Shown here: one piece after another, positions 1 through 9,192 of the stretch
How positions within the stretch are numbered: the stretch's first letter is position 1
Layout of the letters: the number at the start of each line of letters is the position of its first letter
The notes under the pieces: model-generated
Seen by the model: the letters and a program-made list of their open reading frames with translations, nothing else
What the model was told of the DNA's origin: nothing
The model's database searches: none
Position numbers and translations under genes: made by a program
Source of the DNA: Clostridium sp. KNHs205
GTDB lineage: Bacteria; Bacillota; Clostridia; Lachnospirales; Lachnospiraceae
DNA length: 64,000 nt
Direction of reading: 5' to 3'
Assembly: GCF_000702945.1 (NCBI RefSeq)
Contig: NZ_JNLE01000003.1
Location: 1,783,501-1,847,500, forward strand

Positions 1-1
1 A

Positions 2-1696
2 CTTAGCATTCTGCTGTTACTTACCATGATTCCGGAGATTCCGGTATTAGCCGCTTATTCAATGACAGTAGATTGCGCAAATGTATTAAGGGGTGTGACA
101 CACTGTGCAAATGGTTCTCTTTATGGGGTTACGGAGAGCATACCGGCAGATGTTAACGGGCTTATAGCACCGTTAAGCCCTTATGTACTGAGGAATCCCG
201 CCAGAGGAAGTGCAGGAAACCAGCATGCTTTTGGGGATGCTATTCTTGTTTCTGCTAAATTAGCTTCGGTGCCAGGTGCGAAGGTATCCATTGATCTGGC
301 AGATATGCTGCCGGGATGGCCGTATAAATGGCCCGGTATGACGAGCTGGCTGAATCAGGTAAAATCTTTTATAGCTGATAAGAAAGCCTCCGGACGCGAT
401 AATTTCTATGGATATGAGATTTGGAACGAACCGGATGGTACCTGGAATTCTGCCAACGGAACCTTTCATGACATGTGGAAGCAGACCTATGATGTTATAC
501 GGGCCAATGATCCCGGAGCGAAAATAATTGGTCCCTGTGACAGCTTTTACAGTCGTACCAGATTGAGCAGTTTTTTAAGCTTTTGTAAGAGCAATAATTG
601 TATGCCTGATATTATGAGCTGGCATGAGCTTGGAGGCGGTGCAGAAGCGGTATCACCCCATTTAAGGGATTACAGAGCGTTGGAAGCTTCCCTTGGAATC
701 AGTGCACTGCCCATTAGTATCAATGAATACTGTGACCCGGATCATAGTCTGGAAGGGCAGCCCGGATCCTCGGCACGTTATATTGCAAAATTTGAACGAT
801 ATAAAGTAGAGAGCGCTTGTATTTCCTGGTGGTTCGTTCCTTCTCCCGGAAGGCTGGGCAGTCTTCTTGCAACCAATACACAAAAAGGAGCCGGTTGGTA
901 TTTCTATAAATGGTATGGTGATATGAGCGGAAATATGGTATCTGTTACACCGCCTAACGACGACAGTAATCTGGTAGACGGAGCAGCCTGCGTAGATTCC
1001 AGCGCCAGGTATATCAGCTTTATTTTTGGCGGACCAAATGACGGAACTATAAATACAACCATTAAGAATATCCCAGCCTTTATAGGTTCTACGGCGTCCG
1101 TTAAGATTGAAAAGATTGACTGGGTAAGTAAGGATACCGTATCAAACGGTACTACTACCATATCTAATTCCAATTATTCCGTGGTAAATGGACAGATATC
1201 AGTAAGCTTGTCAGGCTGTAACAACAGCTCGGGATACCGGATATATATAACGCCGGGAAGCGGAGGTATTCTATCGGGAGGAACCTATAAACTGATTAAC
1301 CGTAACAGCGGCAAGGCACTGGATGTGAAGGAAAGTTCGACAGCCAACGGAGCAGATGTTATCCAATGGAGTGCAGGCAGCGGAAATAATCAGAAATGGG
1401 TAATCACGAATATGGGTAACGGCTATAAGCTTATAAATGTCAACAGCCAAAAAGCGCTGGATGTTTATAACAACTCTACTGCGGAAGGTGCGGATGTAAT
1501 CCAATGGACAGATAGCGGGCAGAACAACCAGAGATGGAACCTGATTGATTTGGGAAATGGTTACTATAATGTAGTAAATGTAAACAGCGGTAAGCTGTTG
1601 GATGTAGACAGGGGGTCCCTGGCAGACGGAGGAAATGTATTACAATGGAGCAATAACGGGGGTTATAATCAGCAATGGCAGATTATTGCTCCTTGA
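2..1696 (+). CDS. Secreted clan GH-A glycoside hydrolase with C-terminal CBM13 (ricin-B) lectin domain, 5' end outside window
   Basis: The reading frame is open from base 2, and the residues before the first ATG (base 26) are hydrophobic (LSILLLLT), so the real start and most of the signal peptide lie upstream of the window. The mature part looks like a GH39/GH5-like TIM barrel: an IWNEPD motif supplies the probable acid/base Glu (codon 428-430) and an INEYCD motif the probable nucleophile Glu (codon 725-727). The last roughly 135 residues hold three ricin-type repeats ending in NNQKW, NNQRW and YNQQW, i.e. a CBM13 beta-trefoil that binds xylan or galactose-type sugars in known relatives. A secreted hemicellulase is likely given the GH30 xylanase 150 bp downstream; the exact GH family and substrate are not certain. 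Confidence 0.8.
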   Translation, partial: LSILLLLTMIPEIPVLAAYSMTVDCANVLRGVTHCANGSLYGVTESIPADVNGLIAPLSPYVLRNPARGSAGNQHAFGDAILVSAKLASVPGAKVSIDLADMLPGWPYKWPGMTSWLNQVKSFIADKKASGRDNFYGYEIWNEPDGTWNSANGTFHDMWKQTYDVIRANDPGAKIIGPCDSFYSRTRLSSFLSFCKSNNCMPDIMSWHELGGGAEAVSPHLRDYRALEASLGISALPISINEYCDPDHSLEGQPGSSARYIAKFERYKVESACISWWFVPSPGRLGSLLATNTQKGAGWYFYKWYGDMSGNMVSVTPPNDDSNLVDGAACVDSSARYISFIFGGPNDGTINTTIKNIPAFIGSTASVKIEKIDWVSKDTVSNGTTTISNSNYSVVNGQISVSLSGCNNSSGYRIYITPGSGGILSGGTYKLINRNSGKALDVKESSTANGADVIQWSAGSGNNQKWVITNMGNGYKLINVNSQKALDVYNNSTAEGADVIQWTDSGQNNQRWNLIDLGNGYYNVVNVNSGKLLDVDRGSLADGGNVLQWSNNGGYNQQWQIIAP

Positions 1697-1844
1697 TAGA
1701 AGTAGTGTATTTGACTGTATAACTGTTACAGCTCAGTAGCTTAACACGGGGAGTGAGTTGAAAGACTCAATTGTGTAAGTGTAAAGTGGCAGGGAATCTG
1801 AAAGCCCGAAACAGGGAGAATAAAATTAATAAGGAGATGGGAAA

Positions 1845-3518
1845 ATGAAGTTACCTATTAAAAAAATAATAAGTGGGATACTAATCGGTATAATGTTACT
1901 GTCATTGCTAATTACGGTACCGGAACCGACGAATGTATTGGCGGCAAGTGATGTAACAATTAATTTAGCCTCAGAAAAACAACTGATCCGGGGGTTTGGA
2001 GGAATCAACCATCCTGCCTGGATTGGAGATTTAACTGCTTCTCAAAGAGAAACTGCCTTTGGAAATGGAGATAACCAGCTGGGCTTTACTGTTTTGAGAA
2101 TCTATGTAGATGAAAATAAGAATAATTGGTCCAGAGAATTAGCAACAGCAAAGAAAGCTATCGAAAAAGGAGCAATCATATTTGCTTCACCCTGGAATCC
2201 ACCCAGTGATATGGTTGAGACCTTCACACGTAATGGTGTTGCCGGGCAAAAACGGCTCCGATATGATAAGTATGCTGCATATGCACAGCATCTGAATGAT
2301 TTTGTTACTTATATGAAGAATAACGGTGTGGAGCTGTATGCCATATCCGTTCAGAATGAGCCCGATTATGCACATACCTGGACCTGGTGGACACCGGATG
2401 AAATACTTAACTTCATGAAAAATTATGCCGGAGCAATCAATTGCCGGGTAATAGCACCGGAGTCCTTTTCCTATCTGAAGAATATGTCAGACCCTATTTT
2501 AAATGATTCACAGGCACTTGCCAATATGGATATACTGGGTGCTCATTTGTATGGTACACAGGTTAGTAATTTTGCCTATCCTCTGTTCAAGCAAAAGGGA
2601 GCAGGTAAAGAGCTTTGGATGACAGAAGTGTATTATCCGAACAGTAATGATAATTCAGCTGATTCCTGGCCTGAGGCATTGGAGGTTTCTTATCATATTC
2701 ACAATGCCATGGTAGAAGGAGATTTCCAGGCCTATGTCTGGTGGTATATCCGCAGGCAATACGGACCAATGAAAGAGGATGGTACAATCAGCAAACGAGG
2801 CTATAATATGGCTCATTTCTCAAAGTTTGTAAGACCCGGATATGTAAGGGTAGATGCAACCAAAAATCCTGATACCAATGTTTTTGTATCGGCCTATAAA
2901 GGTGATAATAAAGCTGTTATAGTTGCTATTAACAAGAGCACTTCTTCCGTAAATCAAAAATTTACACTCCAGAACGGAGCTGCAACCACAGTATCCTCCT
3001 GGATAACAGACGGAAGCAGAAACCTTTTGGCCGGTTCCGGCTATAATATGTCAGCCGGTTCCTTTACTGCCCAGCTTCCAGCACAGAGTGTTACAACCTT
3101 TGTAGTTGATTTAAACGGCAGCAGCAATACCGGAACTACTTATGAAGCGGAAACGGGTACTGCACTTACGAATGCCGTAACGGAAACTGTGAACTCAGGC
3201 TATACCGGAGCCGGTTATGTGAACTTTACTGCCAATAGCGATGCTTCCGTACAGTGGAGTAATATCTACTGCGCAACCTCGGGAACAAAGAATATCAAGT
3301 TTCGTTACGCACTAGCGTCCGGTACAAGGAACCTGGACATCTATGTGAACGGACAGAAGGTAATAAGCAATGCCGATTTTTCCGCAACCGGAAGCTGGAC
3401 CTCCTGGGGAGAGAAAACCATACAGGCTGCTATGAATAGTGGAACCAATATCTTAAAAGTGGTTACAACAGGAACAGAAGGACCCAATATTGATAATATA
3501 AATGTTACTGCCCAGTAA
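1845..3518 (+). CDS. Secreted GH30 (subfamily 8-like) glucuronoxylanase with CBM6
   Basis: This is a 557-residue exported endo-xylanase. An N-terminal signal peptide (about residues 1-34, cleavage near VLAAS) is followed by a GH30 barrel whose early WNPP, VQNEPD and WMTEVY motifs match XynC-type glucuronoxylanases; E172 is the expected acid/base and E261 the nucleophile. Known GH30_8 enzymes cut xylan next to methylglucuronic acid branches. Residues about 432-557 form a CBM6 beta-sandwich (YEAE start, IDNINV end). The start is supported by an AAGGAG site 8 bases upstream. The GH67 alpha-glucuronidase at 18773 could remove the same side group from the released oligosaccharides, so the two are probably parts of one pathway. 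Family is confident; subfamily is inferred from motifs. Confidence 0.9.
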   Translation: MKLPIKKIISGILIGIMLLSLLITVPEPTNVLAASDVTINLASEKQLIRGFGGINHPAWIGDLTASQRETAFGNGDNQLGFTVLRIYVDENKNNWSRELATAKKAIEKGAIIFASPWNPPSDMVETFTRNGVAGQKRLRYDKYAAYAQHLNDFVTYMKNNGVELYAISVQNEPDYAHTWTWWTPDEILNFMKNYAGAINCRVIAPESFSYLKNMSDPILNDSQALANMDILGAHLYGTQVSNFAYPLFKQKGAGKELWMTEVYYPNSNDNSADSWPEALEVSYHIHNAMVEGDFQAYVWWYIRRQYGPMKEDGTISKRGYNMAHFSKFVRPGYVRVDATKNPDTNVFVSAYKGDNKAVIVAINKSTSSVNQKFTLQNGAATTVSSWITDGSRNLLAGSGYNMSAGSFTAQLPAQSVTTFVVDLNGSSNTGTTYEAETGTALTNAVTETVNSGYTGAGYVNFTANSDASVQWSNIYCATSGTKNIKFRYALASGTRNLDIYVNGQKVISNADFSATGSWTSWGEKTIQAAMNSGTNILKVVTTGTEGPNIDNINVTAQ

Positions 3519-3595
3519 CCATCAATAGTAAAAGCATCGTAGGAATCACTGTAATTTACATCAAATAATTACCTATACATATCAGATAAACACTC

Positions 3596-3624
3596 TTGTT
3601 GCTGTTGTATCGTTGTTTTATAAT
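3596..3624 (+). promoter_or_regulatory. Sigma-A-type promoter for the GH27 gene
   Basis: TTGTTG at 3596-3601, a 17-bp spacer and TATAAT at 3619-3624. It lies 50 bp upstream of the GH27 start, which has its own AGGAGG site, so this gene can be transcribed separately from the two glycanases before it. Confidence 0.6.
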
Positions 3625-3673
3625 ATAAATATATTTATTATAACATATCAAATATTTTCTATAGGAGGCAACG

Positions 3674-4984
3674 ATGAACAAGAATCAATTTGCCGTAACT
3701 CCACCTATGGGGTGGAACAGTTATGATTATTACGATACAACAGTGAACGAAGAGCAGATAAAAGCCAATGCGGATTATATGGCAGCTAACCTGAAGAAAT
3801 ATGGCTGGGAATATATTGTGGTAGATATCCAGTGGTATGCATACGATGCCGGTTCTCAGAGAGACCGCCATCAGTATATCCCCTTTTGGAAAGTGGAGAT
3901 GGACGAGTATTCCAGATTGCTGCCCTGTCCAGACCGGTTTCCCTCCTCCAGAGACGGACAGGGATTTAAGCCTTTAGCCGATTATATTCATAGCCTTGGT
4001 TTAAAATTTGGTATTCATATTATGAGAGGTATTCCAAGAGCAGCCGCCCATAACCACACTAAGATTCTTGGTACTGAGCTTACTGCAAATGAAATAGCAG
4101 ACCCATCCTCCATCTGCTTCTGGAACCCGGATATGTATGGAGTGGTTACAAACCGGGAAGGCGGACAGGAATATTATAATTCCCTTTTTGAACTATATGC
4201 AGAGTGGGGAGTAGACTTTATAAAATGTGATGACATTGCACGCTATGATATGCCTTCTGCCAAAAAAGAAATTGAAATGCTCCATAATGCGATAGAGCAT
4301 TGTAACAGACCTATGGTACTGAGCCTGTCTCCCGGACCAGCATTGATTGATCAGGCCTGGTATTATGAAAAGTATGCCAATATGTGGCGTATTACCGATG
4401 ATTTCTGGGATAACTGGCCCCTTCTTGCCAATATGTTCGAGCGATGTGAATTGTGGCAGAACCACGTTTCGGAAGGCTGTTATCCGGATTGTGACATGTT
4501 ACCACTGGGGTATGTTGGAAAAGGCTTTGGAGGAGAAAGATATACCGGCTTTACAAAGGATGAGCAAATTACCATGATGACTTTATGGTGCATCTTCCGT
4601 TCACCGTTGATGCTGGGAGCAGAGCTTACAAAACTGGATGATTGGACCATAAGCCTTCTTACCAATGAAAAAGTATTGGGACTGCTGACAGAGTCAGCCG
4701 GAGCAAGGCAGATTTCCAGAAACAAAGAACAGGCTGTATGGCTTTCAAAAGATATCTCAGAAGAAGCTTGGTATCTTGCACTTTTCAATCTCAGTGATGA
4801 AGAAAAAAGCATTAAGGTAACCAAAGAAGATCTGCCCCAGTTCGCCTTACAGGGAATAAGACTTGAGGAACTTTGGAGCCAGGAGCTTATTGAGAATGCA
4901 GGAGCCAGCTTTGAGAGTAAGGTGGCACCTCACGGAGCAAAACTCTATAAAATAAGACCCACTAAAAGGATTAACCTTAGTTAG
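3674..4984 (+). CDS. Cytoplasmic GH27 alpha-galactosidase-like enzyme
   Basis: This 436-residue protein starts with the GH27 signature TPPMGWNSYD and has no signal peptide, so it acts inside the cell on imported oligosaccharides. The family motif KCDD places the probable nucleophile at D186, and RITDDFWDNW places the acid/base at D243. A C-terminal beta-sandwich (about 335-430) completes the usual architecture. GH27 covers alpha-galactosidases and beta-L-arabinopyranosidases; an arabinopyranosidase or an alpha-galactosidase acting on xylan or galactomannan side chains both fit the locus. The AGGAGG site at 3663-3668 fixes the start. The gene is followed at once by a strong terminator and then by oppositely oriented genes. 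Confidence 0.88.
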   Translation: MNKNQFAVTPPMGWNSYDYYDTTVNEEQIKANADYMAANLKKYGWEYIVVDIQWYAYDAGSQRDRHQYIPFWKVEMDEYSRLLPCPDRFPSSRDGQGFKPLADYIHSLGLKFGIHIMRGIPRAAAHNHTKILGTELTANEIADPSSICFWNPDMYGVVTNREGGQEYYNSLFELYAEWGVDFIKCDDIARYDMPSAKKEIEMLHNAIEHCNRPMVLSLSPGPALIDQAWYYEKYANMWRITDDFWDNWPLLANMFERCELWQNHVSEGCYPDCDMLPLGYVGKGFGGERYTGFTKDEQITMMTLWCIFRSPLMLGAELTKLDDWTISLLTNEKVLGLLTESAGARQISRNKEQAVWLSKDISEEAWYLALFNLSDEEKSIKVTKEDLPQFALQGIRLEELWSQELIENAGASFESKVAPHGAKLYKIRPTKRINLS

Positions 4985-5013
4985 TCCTTAGTAAAACAGT
5001 ATTTGAACAAAGT

Positions 5014-5045
5014 ATGGCGTAGCGTAAAAGCTACGCCATTTCTTC
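5014..5045 (+). terminator. Rho-independent terminator after GH27
   Basis: A perfect 10-bp stem (ATGGCGTAGC / GCTACGCCAT) with a 6-base loop is followed by TTTCTTC. The rest of the gap to 5240 shows no convincing gene. Confidence 0.85.
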
Positions 5046-5240
5046 ATATACCAGGTTATTTAGTTTCGGCAGAATCCCCATTAAATCATAGATGATGTGA
5101 ATATTCTGCCTGCGCAACCTGATTGCGCTTCAAGGTGGTTTTTTCAATCAGAGGTATGCCTGGCGTTCATTTTCTCACGAAAATAAATCTTAAACTATCG
5201 GCCGATATAGTAGAAAGTTACTATCAAATAAAGTGGAAGT

Positions 5241-5984
5241 CTATTCCCACTTGAAAAAATGGAGAGAAACAATAGTACATATTACTGCAATTACAATCAT
5301 GACAACCACGGGAATAAAAACACTATCTATTGGCAGACCAAGGGAAGCAGCTTTGAGAAGTTTTACTCCCTGCGTTAACGGCAATATGTCCGCGATTTTT
5401 TGAAGTGCAACGGGCATCACTTCGTAAGGCAGAGTAGCTCCCGAAAAAATAAGCATTGGAAAATACAGCAGGCTGGCAGCGGCACTTGCTATTTTAATAT
5501 TTGGCGCAATTCCTCCCACCAACAGTCCAATGCTGAACATTGACAGCATAACCAGTAAGTATGCTCCCAAGAATTGGAGCCATGAGCCGTATAACTGATA
5601 GCCGAAAAATATTGCCCCTGTTGCATAAACAAGGATAAGTGAAATAATCGAATAAAGTGCGTAAATGACAACCTGTACCGCCAAGATAAGCACAGGACTG
5701 GTAGGTGTGACTTTGAACCGCTTTAATATTTTTCTGTTTCGATAATCAGATACAACTAAGGGAAGCCCCATCACACCTCCGGCACAGATGGCAATGGTTG
5801 ATACCGCACCGAAAGACTGTTCCAAAAAGGTATATTCCGCACCAACGAAAGCAGGCCTGTTTCCAAACACCGCTCCCAAGATAATAACGACAATAACAGG
5901 CATACAGATAGCAAAAATAAACATGTCCATCCCACGTAGGGATAATCTGATTTCTGCTTTTAGTAAAGTTCTAAATGTTTTCAT
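5241..5984 (-). CDS. ABC-2 type exporter permease
   Basis: This 247-residue integral membrane protein has about six hydrophobic segments and the ABC-2 family layout seen in DrrB-type drug or antibiotic exporters: a charged N-terminus, a VSDYRNRKILKRFKVTP loop after the second helix, and the late PLTQGVKLLKA motif. It is encoded 3' of, and overlaps by 14 bases, the ATP-binding subunit gene, so the two are translated together and form one exporter. A strong GAGGAGGTAGGG site precedes the ATG. The tandem-HTH MerR regulator upstream suggests drug-responsive control. The substrate cannot be read from the sequence. Confidence 0.88.
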   Translation of the reverse strand: MKTFRTLLKAEIRLSLRGMDMFIFAICMPVIVVIILGAVFGNRPAFVGAEYTFLEQSFGAVSTIAICAGGVMGLPLVVSDYRNRKILKRFKVTPTSPVLILAVQVVIYALYSIISLILVYATGAIFFGYQLYGSWLQFLGAYLLVMLSMFSIGLLVGGIAPNIKIASAAASLLYFPMLIFSGATLPYEVMPVALQKIADILPLTQGVKLLKAASLGLPIDSVFIPVVVMIVIAVICTIVSLHFFKWE

Positions 5985-6702
5985 TCCCTACCTCCTCGTC
6001 TGTGTACCAAAGATATGCGTCCTCAAATTTTTCATAAGGACTCATAGCGATTGCTTCTTTTACTGTTCCGCAAAAAACGTTTTCTCCATTTTTCAAAATC
6101 ATAATTTTATCACAGAGTGCTTCTATCTCGTCCATAAAATGAGAGGTTAATAGAATTGTTATTCCTTTCGCTTTTAATTCAGAAAGGCTTTTCCATACAT
6201 CTCGTCGTGCCTTAGCGTCCAAGCCGGTGGTTAACTCGTCCAAGAATATAACTTCGGGATTTGGGATTAGTGCCAATACAATAAAAAGTCGCTGTTTCTG
6301 ACCTCCCGAAAGCTCGCTGACCAAGCTTTTCAGCTTGTCAGAAAGTCCGAATTGTTTTAGAAGAGCGCCATAATCCAGAGAGGTTTTGTAAAGCGAAGCC
6401 GTGACCTCACAAAGTTCACCCACCTTGATTTTGTCCTGATAGTTCGCTTCCTGAAATTGAACACCAACTTTCTCAAATAGTTTTTTTCGCTCTTTTTGCG
6501 GATTCATTTCCAAAATAGATATGGTTCCGTTATCTTGCTTTTTTGTTCCCAAAACACATTCAATTGTGGTACTCTTACCCGCACCATTTGCGCCCAGCAG
6601 GCCAAATACTTCACCACGGCAAACAGAGATATTGATATTCTCCACTGCTTTGATATGACCGTAAGACTTGCATAGATTTTTTACTTCAATTGTTGTTTTC
6701 AT
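5971..6702 (-). CDS. ABC exporter ATP-binding subunit
   Basis: This 243-residue ATPase has all the expected motifs: Walker A GANGAGKST, signature LSGGQKQRL, Walker B VIFLDE followed by a TTGLD D-loop, and the switch histidine in LTSHFMDE. The ATG at 6702 is chosen because AAGGAGGG lies 8 bases upstream of it and because the family N-terminus begins at TTIEVKNL; an upstream in-frame ATG at 6744 would overlap the dyad at 6740-6763. It energises the permease encoded by the next gene. A 24-bp inverted repeat identical in its core to one in front of the merR gene sits just upstream, so induction by that regulator is likely. Confidence 0.92.
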   Translation of the reverse strand: MKTTIEVKNLCKSYGHIKAVENINISVCRGEVFGLLGANGAGKSTTIECVLGTKKQDNGTISILEMNPQKERKKLFEKVGVQFQEANYQDKIKVGELCEVTASLYKTSLDYGALLKQFGLSDKLKSLVSELSGGQKQRLFIVLALIPNPEVIFLDELTTGLDAKARRDVWKSLSELKAKGITILLTSHFMDEIEALCDKIMILKNGENVFCGTVKEAIAMSPYEKFEDAYLWYTDEEVGNENI

Positions 6703-6739
6703 GCGATTAATTCCCTCCTTTTCTTTGTTTAAAAAGAAT

Positions 6740-6763
6740 AACACCAGAACAAAGTCTGGTGTT
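6740..6763. promoter_or_regulatory. 24-bp dyad, probable MerR-regulator operator in front of the ABC exporter genes
   Basis: A perfect inverted repeat AACACCAGA - 6 bases - TCTGGTGTT lies between merR and the ATPase gene and overlaps the merR stop codon by two bases. The same sequence, with two changed arm bases, recurs at 7554-7577 upstream of merR. On the minus strand it is followed by ATTCTTTTT, so it could also act as a weak terminator of merR; the duplication at both promoters favours an operator. Confidence 0.6.
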
Positions 6764-7523
6764 AAAGTGTAGGGTTTTCTTGAAATTGTTTTTTCATTTT
6801 TTCAAGATGAGAAAGCATACCTTTTGCATTCTGTTCCGCATAGTGTAATGATGTTAGCAGCTTATCACACACAGAAATAATATCATCATTTTCCTTTGGG
6901 GTATCAATTACTTGCCGAATGTCAGCTTCGGGGTTTTGAGATAGGGTATTCAGCATACGCAAAATAGACGAAAGAGAGTAATTGGCACAACGTAAAGAGC
7001 GTATGATTTTCAACCGTCGGACATCTTCATCAGTATAAACACGATAACCATTTTGTTTTCGCTTTACTGTTAGCAAGCCATTCATTTCCCAATTTCTTAA
7101 GATGTCTATTGATATTTGCAGATATTTGGCCGCTTCTTTTCTGATTAAAAACGTAGTGCCTGTTTCCTGATTGCCACCTGATAAAAGCTTTTTGGTAATC
7201 GCTATAGCTTCTTCGGCATTTTTTTGTTCATTTCTAATCTGTTTTAGATAGTATTCTGTCAGGCAAATTGCATTGCTAAAATTCCCAAGCGCGGAGGTCT
7301 TAATAATATCAATTGCTTGCTTTCTCAGGCCATTTTGCAGAACTTCAACCTTTAATGCAATTCTCACAAGTTTGATCTGCTCCATATGAAAATCGGTAAA
7401 GATACGATAACCGTTTTCCTTACGCTCCGGTTTGGGAATTAATTCAAGCTCTTCATAAAGCCGCACGGTATTGGGATGGATTCCAATACTATGTGCAATT
7501 TCGGATGTCTTGTAAGTATTCAT
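6762..7523 (-). CDS. MerR-family regulator with two MerR HTH domains
   Basis: This 253-residue protein contains two separate MerR-type winged helices. The first (about residues 4-70) starts TSEIAHSIGIHPNTVRLYEE; the second (about 125-195) starts IRKEAAKYLQISIDILRNWE and keeps the GYRVYTDEDVRRL wing. A coiled-coil-like tail follows. Ordinary MerR proteins have one HTH and dimerise, so two in one chain is unusual but known in clostridial exporter regulators. It is encoded directly upstream of, and in the same direction as, an ABC-2 exporter, the standard arrangement for a drug-sensing activator. Dyads upstream and downstream of the gene suggest it controls both itself and the exporter. The ligand is unknown. 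Confidence 0.85.
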   Translation of the reverse strand: MNTYKTSEIAHSIGIHPNTVRLYEELELIPKPERKENGYRIFTDFHMEQIKLVRIALKVEVLQNGLRKQAIDIIKTSALGNFSNAICLTEYYLKQIRNEQKNAEEAIAITKKLLSGGNQETGTTFLIRKEAAKYLQISIDILRNWEMNGLLTVKRKQNGYRVYTDEDVRRLKIIRSLRCANYSLSSILRMLNTLSQNPEADIRQVIDTPKENDDIISVCDKLLTSLHYAEQNAKGMLSHLEKMKKQFQENPTL

Positions 7524-7553
7524 TTTTTCACCACCATTCTATTCCATCATAAT

Positions 7554-7577
7554 AACACCAAATCAAAGTCTGGTGTT
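7554..7577. promoter_or_regulatory. 24-bp dyad upstream of merR, probable autoregulatory operator
   Basis: The inverted repeat AACACCA - 10 bases - TGGTGTT repeats the dyad at 6740-6763, with the same CAAAGTCTGGTGTT right half. It lies 31 bp upstream of the merR ATG. On the minus strand TTGATT within the dyad is 19 bp from TAGAAT, the long spacer typical of MerR-activated promoters, but that -10 would leave almost no leader, so the promoter assignment is tentative. Confidence 0.55.
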
Positions 7578-7654
7578 ATAGTGGAGAGTTTTAATTGTAA
7601 CGCATGAAAATGAAAAGTGCAAGCATGTGAAAACTATGAGTTACCCTATAAAGT

Positions 7655-7697
7655 AACAACAAGCGTATCGTCCATTTGGAACGATACGCTTGTTGTT
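7655..7697 (-). terminator. Long hairpin, likely terminator of the LysM-GH18 gene
   Basis: A perfect 17-bp stem (AACAACAAGCGTATCGT and its complement) with a 9-base loop lies about 110 bp past the stop of the minus-strand LysM gene. It lacks a long U-run on either side, so termination is plausible but not certain. Confidence 0.5.
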
Positions 7698-7805
7698 AGA
7701 TATCTTACTTGGCAGTGCCCATAAACAGTTTATACTGTCTTATACAGGACTACATTTTAGTGAATCTTCTTTAGAGCTATAAGGCGGGATAATTTGGTGG
7801 ACAGC

Positions 7806-9110
7806 TTAATAGTCCTGCAGTATGTCTTTCATTCGTTTAATAATCTGGTATTGAGAATTTATGATAAGCCAAAGCTGATCATAAAAAATCATTATATTCC
7901 AGATACCGATTCCCAATAAACCATAACCTGCTATTAAATTCATAAGACCGTTCGTTGTCCTTGCATCTATGAATCGAACGATGTGCTGCAGGGATTCCGT
8001 AATGCGGTATTCTTCGTAGAAGAAATAAGGTGTCTGTGAAATCTCATCGTATTGTATTGTTGCACCGGCATCGCTGGCAATGGTTAAGGCAGCATTGATC
8101 GTCAGGGAATTTGCCTCTGTCTCTCCCTCCTGATAAGGAAGTTCCCAACTGTAGCCGATAACTGGAAGACCTAAAGAAATCTCACTGGCAGGAATGGTGG
8201 TGAGAACATATTCTACAAACTGCTGCAGTGTGCCTATGGAGATTACCGGTATCGGCGGTCCTTTATTCGTTCCCCAGATAAGCCTTAAAAAGGTAATGGA
8301 ATCACAGTACTGGCTGATATATGAATAATCAATATCTTCCTGATAAAGTCCGCTTTTTTCAATAATGGGATTTATAGTGATTAACAGCAGATAGCCCTCC
8401 TGTTTTAAAATTCTATATAATTTTTCAGTAAACCTATCATAGGATTCCTTATTGTCAGCAGTCATATAACTATAGAAGATATTAATACCGTATAGTCCCT
8501 TTTCTTTCAGAATTCTAATCATAGCAGCAAAAAAAGTAGTCTGATATTCTTCGTTATTTAGTATTTGATAAGCAATCTCGGGATTCGGTGTACCCTGTGT
8601 AGTCAAGGTAGTCAACAGCATCAGAGGAATGGTACCGTATGCTTTTGCAAGTGCAATAATTTCCGAATCGTCATAATAACTGCTGATATTTCCTTCTGCT
8701 GTTGCCACATAATTATAAATGGACAAATAAGTGAGAAAAGGCAGGGTTTTCTTCAAAGTATCAAGATTAATATATTGATAGGCAAAACCATTGGTTGTAA
8801 CTTCACGTCCCACTTCATAACTGATTATAAGAGTTTCTCCCGCATACAGAGTATCACTGTCTGAGAGAAAAGGATTATTTCTAAAGAGCTGCAGTGGAGT
8901 GATATTATAAGCAGCAGCAATACTTAATAGAGTTTCACCTTCTGCAACAGTATGAACCATAGAAGGTGTAGCAATCACTATAGTCTGCCCTGGTACCAGA
9001 GAAAATGGATTTACCAGTCCGTTGCTTCTTATTAAGCTGGTAATCGTTACGCCGTAAAGGGCAGCAATGGAATCTATTGTTTCTGACGGTTGTACAACAT
9101 GTATATACAC
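7806..9110 (-). CDS. LysM-LysM-GH18 (SleL/YaaH-like) spore cell-wall protein, catalytic residues lost
   Basis: Two N-terminal LysM domains (about residues 2-47 and 52-96) bind peptidoglycan and are followed by a GH18 barrel (about 105-425) of the YaaH/SleL type, which in Bacillus acts on cortex fragments during germination. The protein has no signal peptide, as is usual for spore-coat-associated members. The GH18 catalytic segment, normally ending in D-x-E within VNIDFEY, reads INIFYSY here, so the aspartate is F212 and the catalytic glutamate is S214. This predicts a binding protein or pseudoenzyme rather than a glucosaminidase. The start is GTG at 9110 with a weak GGGGAT site. A TATAAT box about 35 bp upstream on the minus strand may be its -10. 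Confidence 0.82.
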   Translation of the reverse strand: MYIHVVQPSETIDSIAALYGVTITSLIRSNGLVNPFSLVPGQTIVIATPSMVHTVAEGETLLSIAAAYNITPLQLFRNNPFLSDSDTLYAGETLIISYEVGREVTTNGFAYQYINLDTLKKTLPFLTYLSIYNYVATAEGNISSYYDDSEIIALAKAYGTIPLMLLTTLTTQGTPNPEIAYQILNNEEYQTTFFAAMIRILKEKGLYGINIFYSYMTADNKESYDRFTEKLYRILKQEGYLLLITINPIIEKSGLYQEDIDYSYISQYCDSITFLRLIWGTNKGPPIPVISIGTLQQFVEYVLTTIPASEISLGLPVIGYSWELPYQEGETEANSLTINAALTIASDAGATIQYDEISQTPYFFYEEYRITESLQHIVRFIDARTTNGLMNLIAGYGLLGIGIWNIMIFYDQLWLIINSQYQIIKRMKDILQDY

Positions 9111-9192
9111 AAGATCCCCAAAATTTTTTATTGTTACATTATATTAGAGAATCCTGGAATTATAATTAATTCAGCAAAATATGATGATTAAA

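Noticed and set aside
5180..5215. Sigma-28-like promoter (GCCGATAT with an upstream A/T-rich -35)
   Set aside because: The -35 spacing does not fit well, and it would read into the 3' ends of opposite-strand genes; ATCGGCCGAT may simply be a short palindrome.
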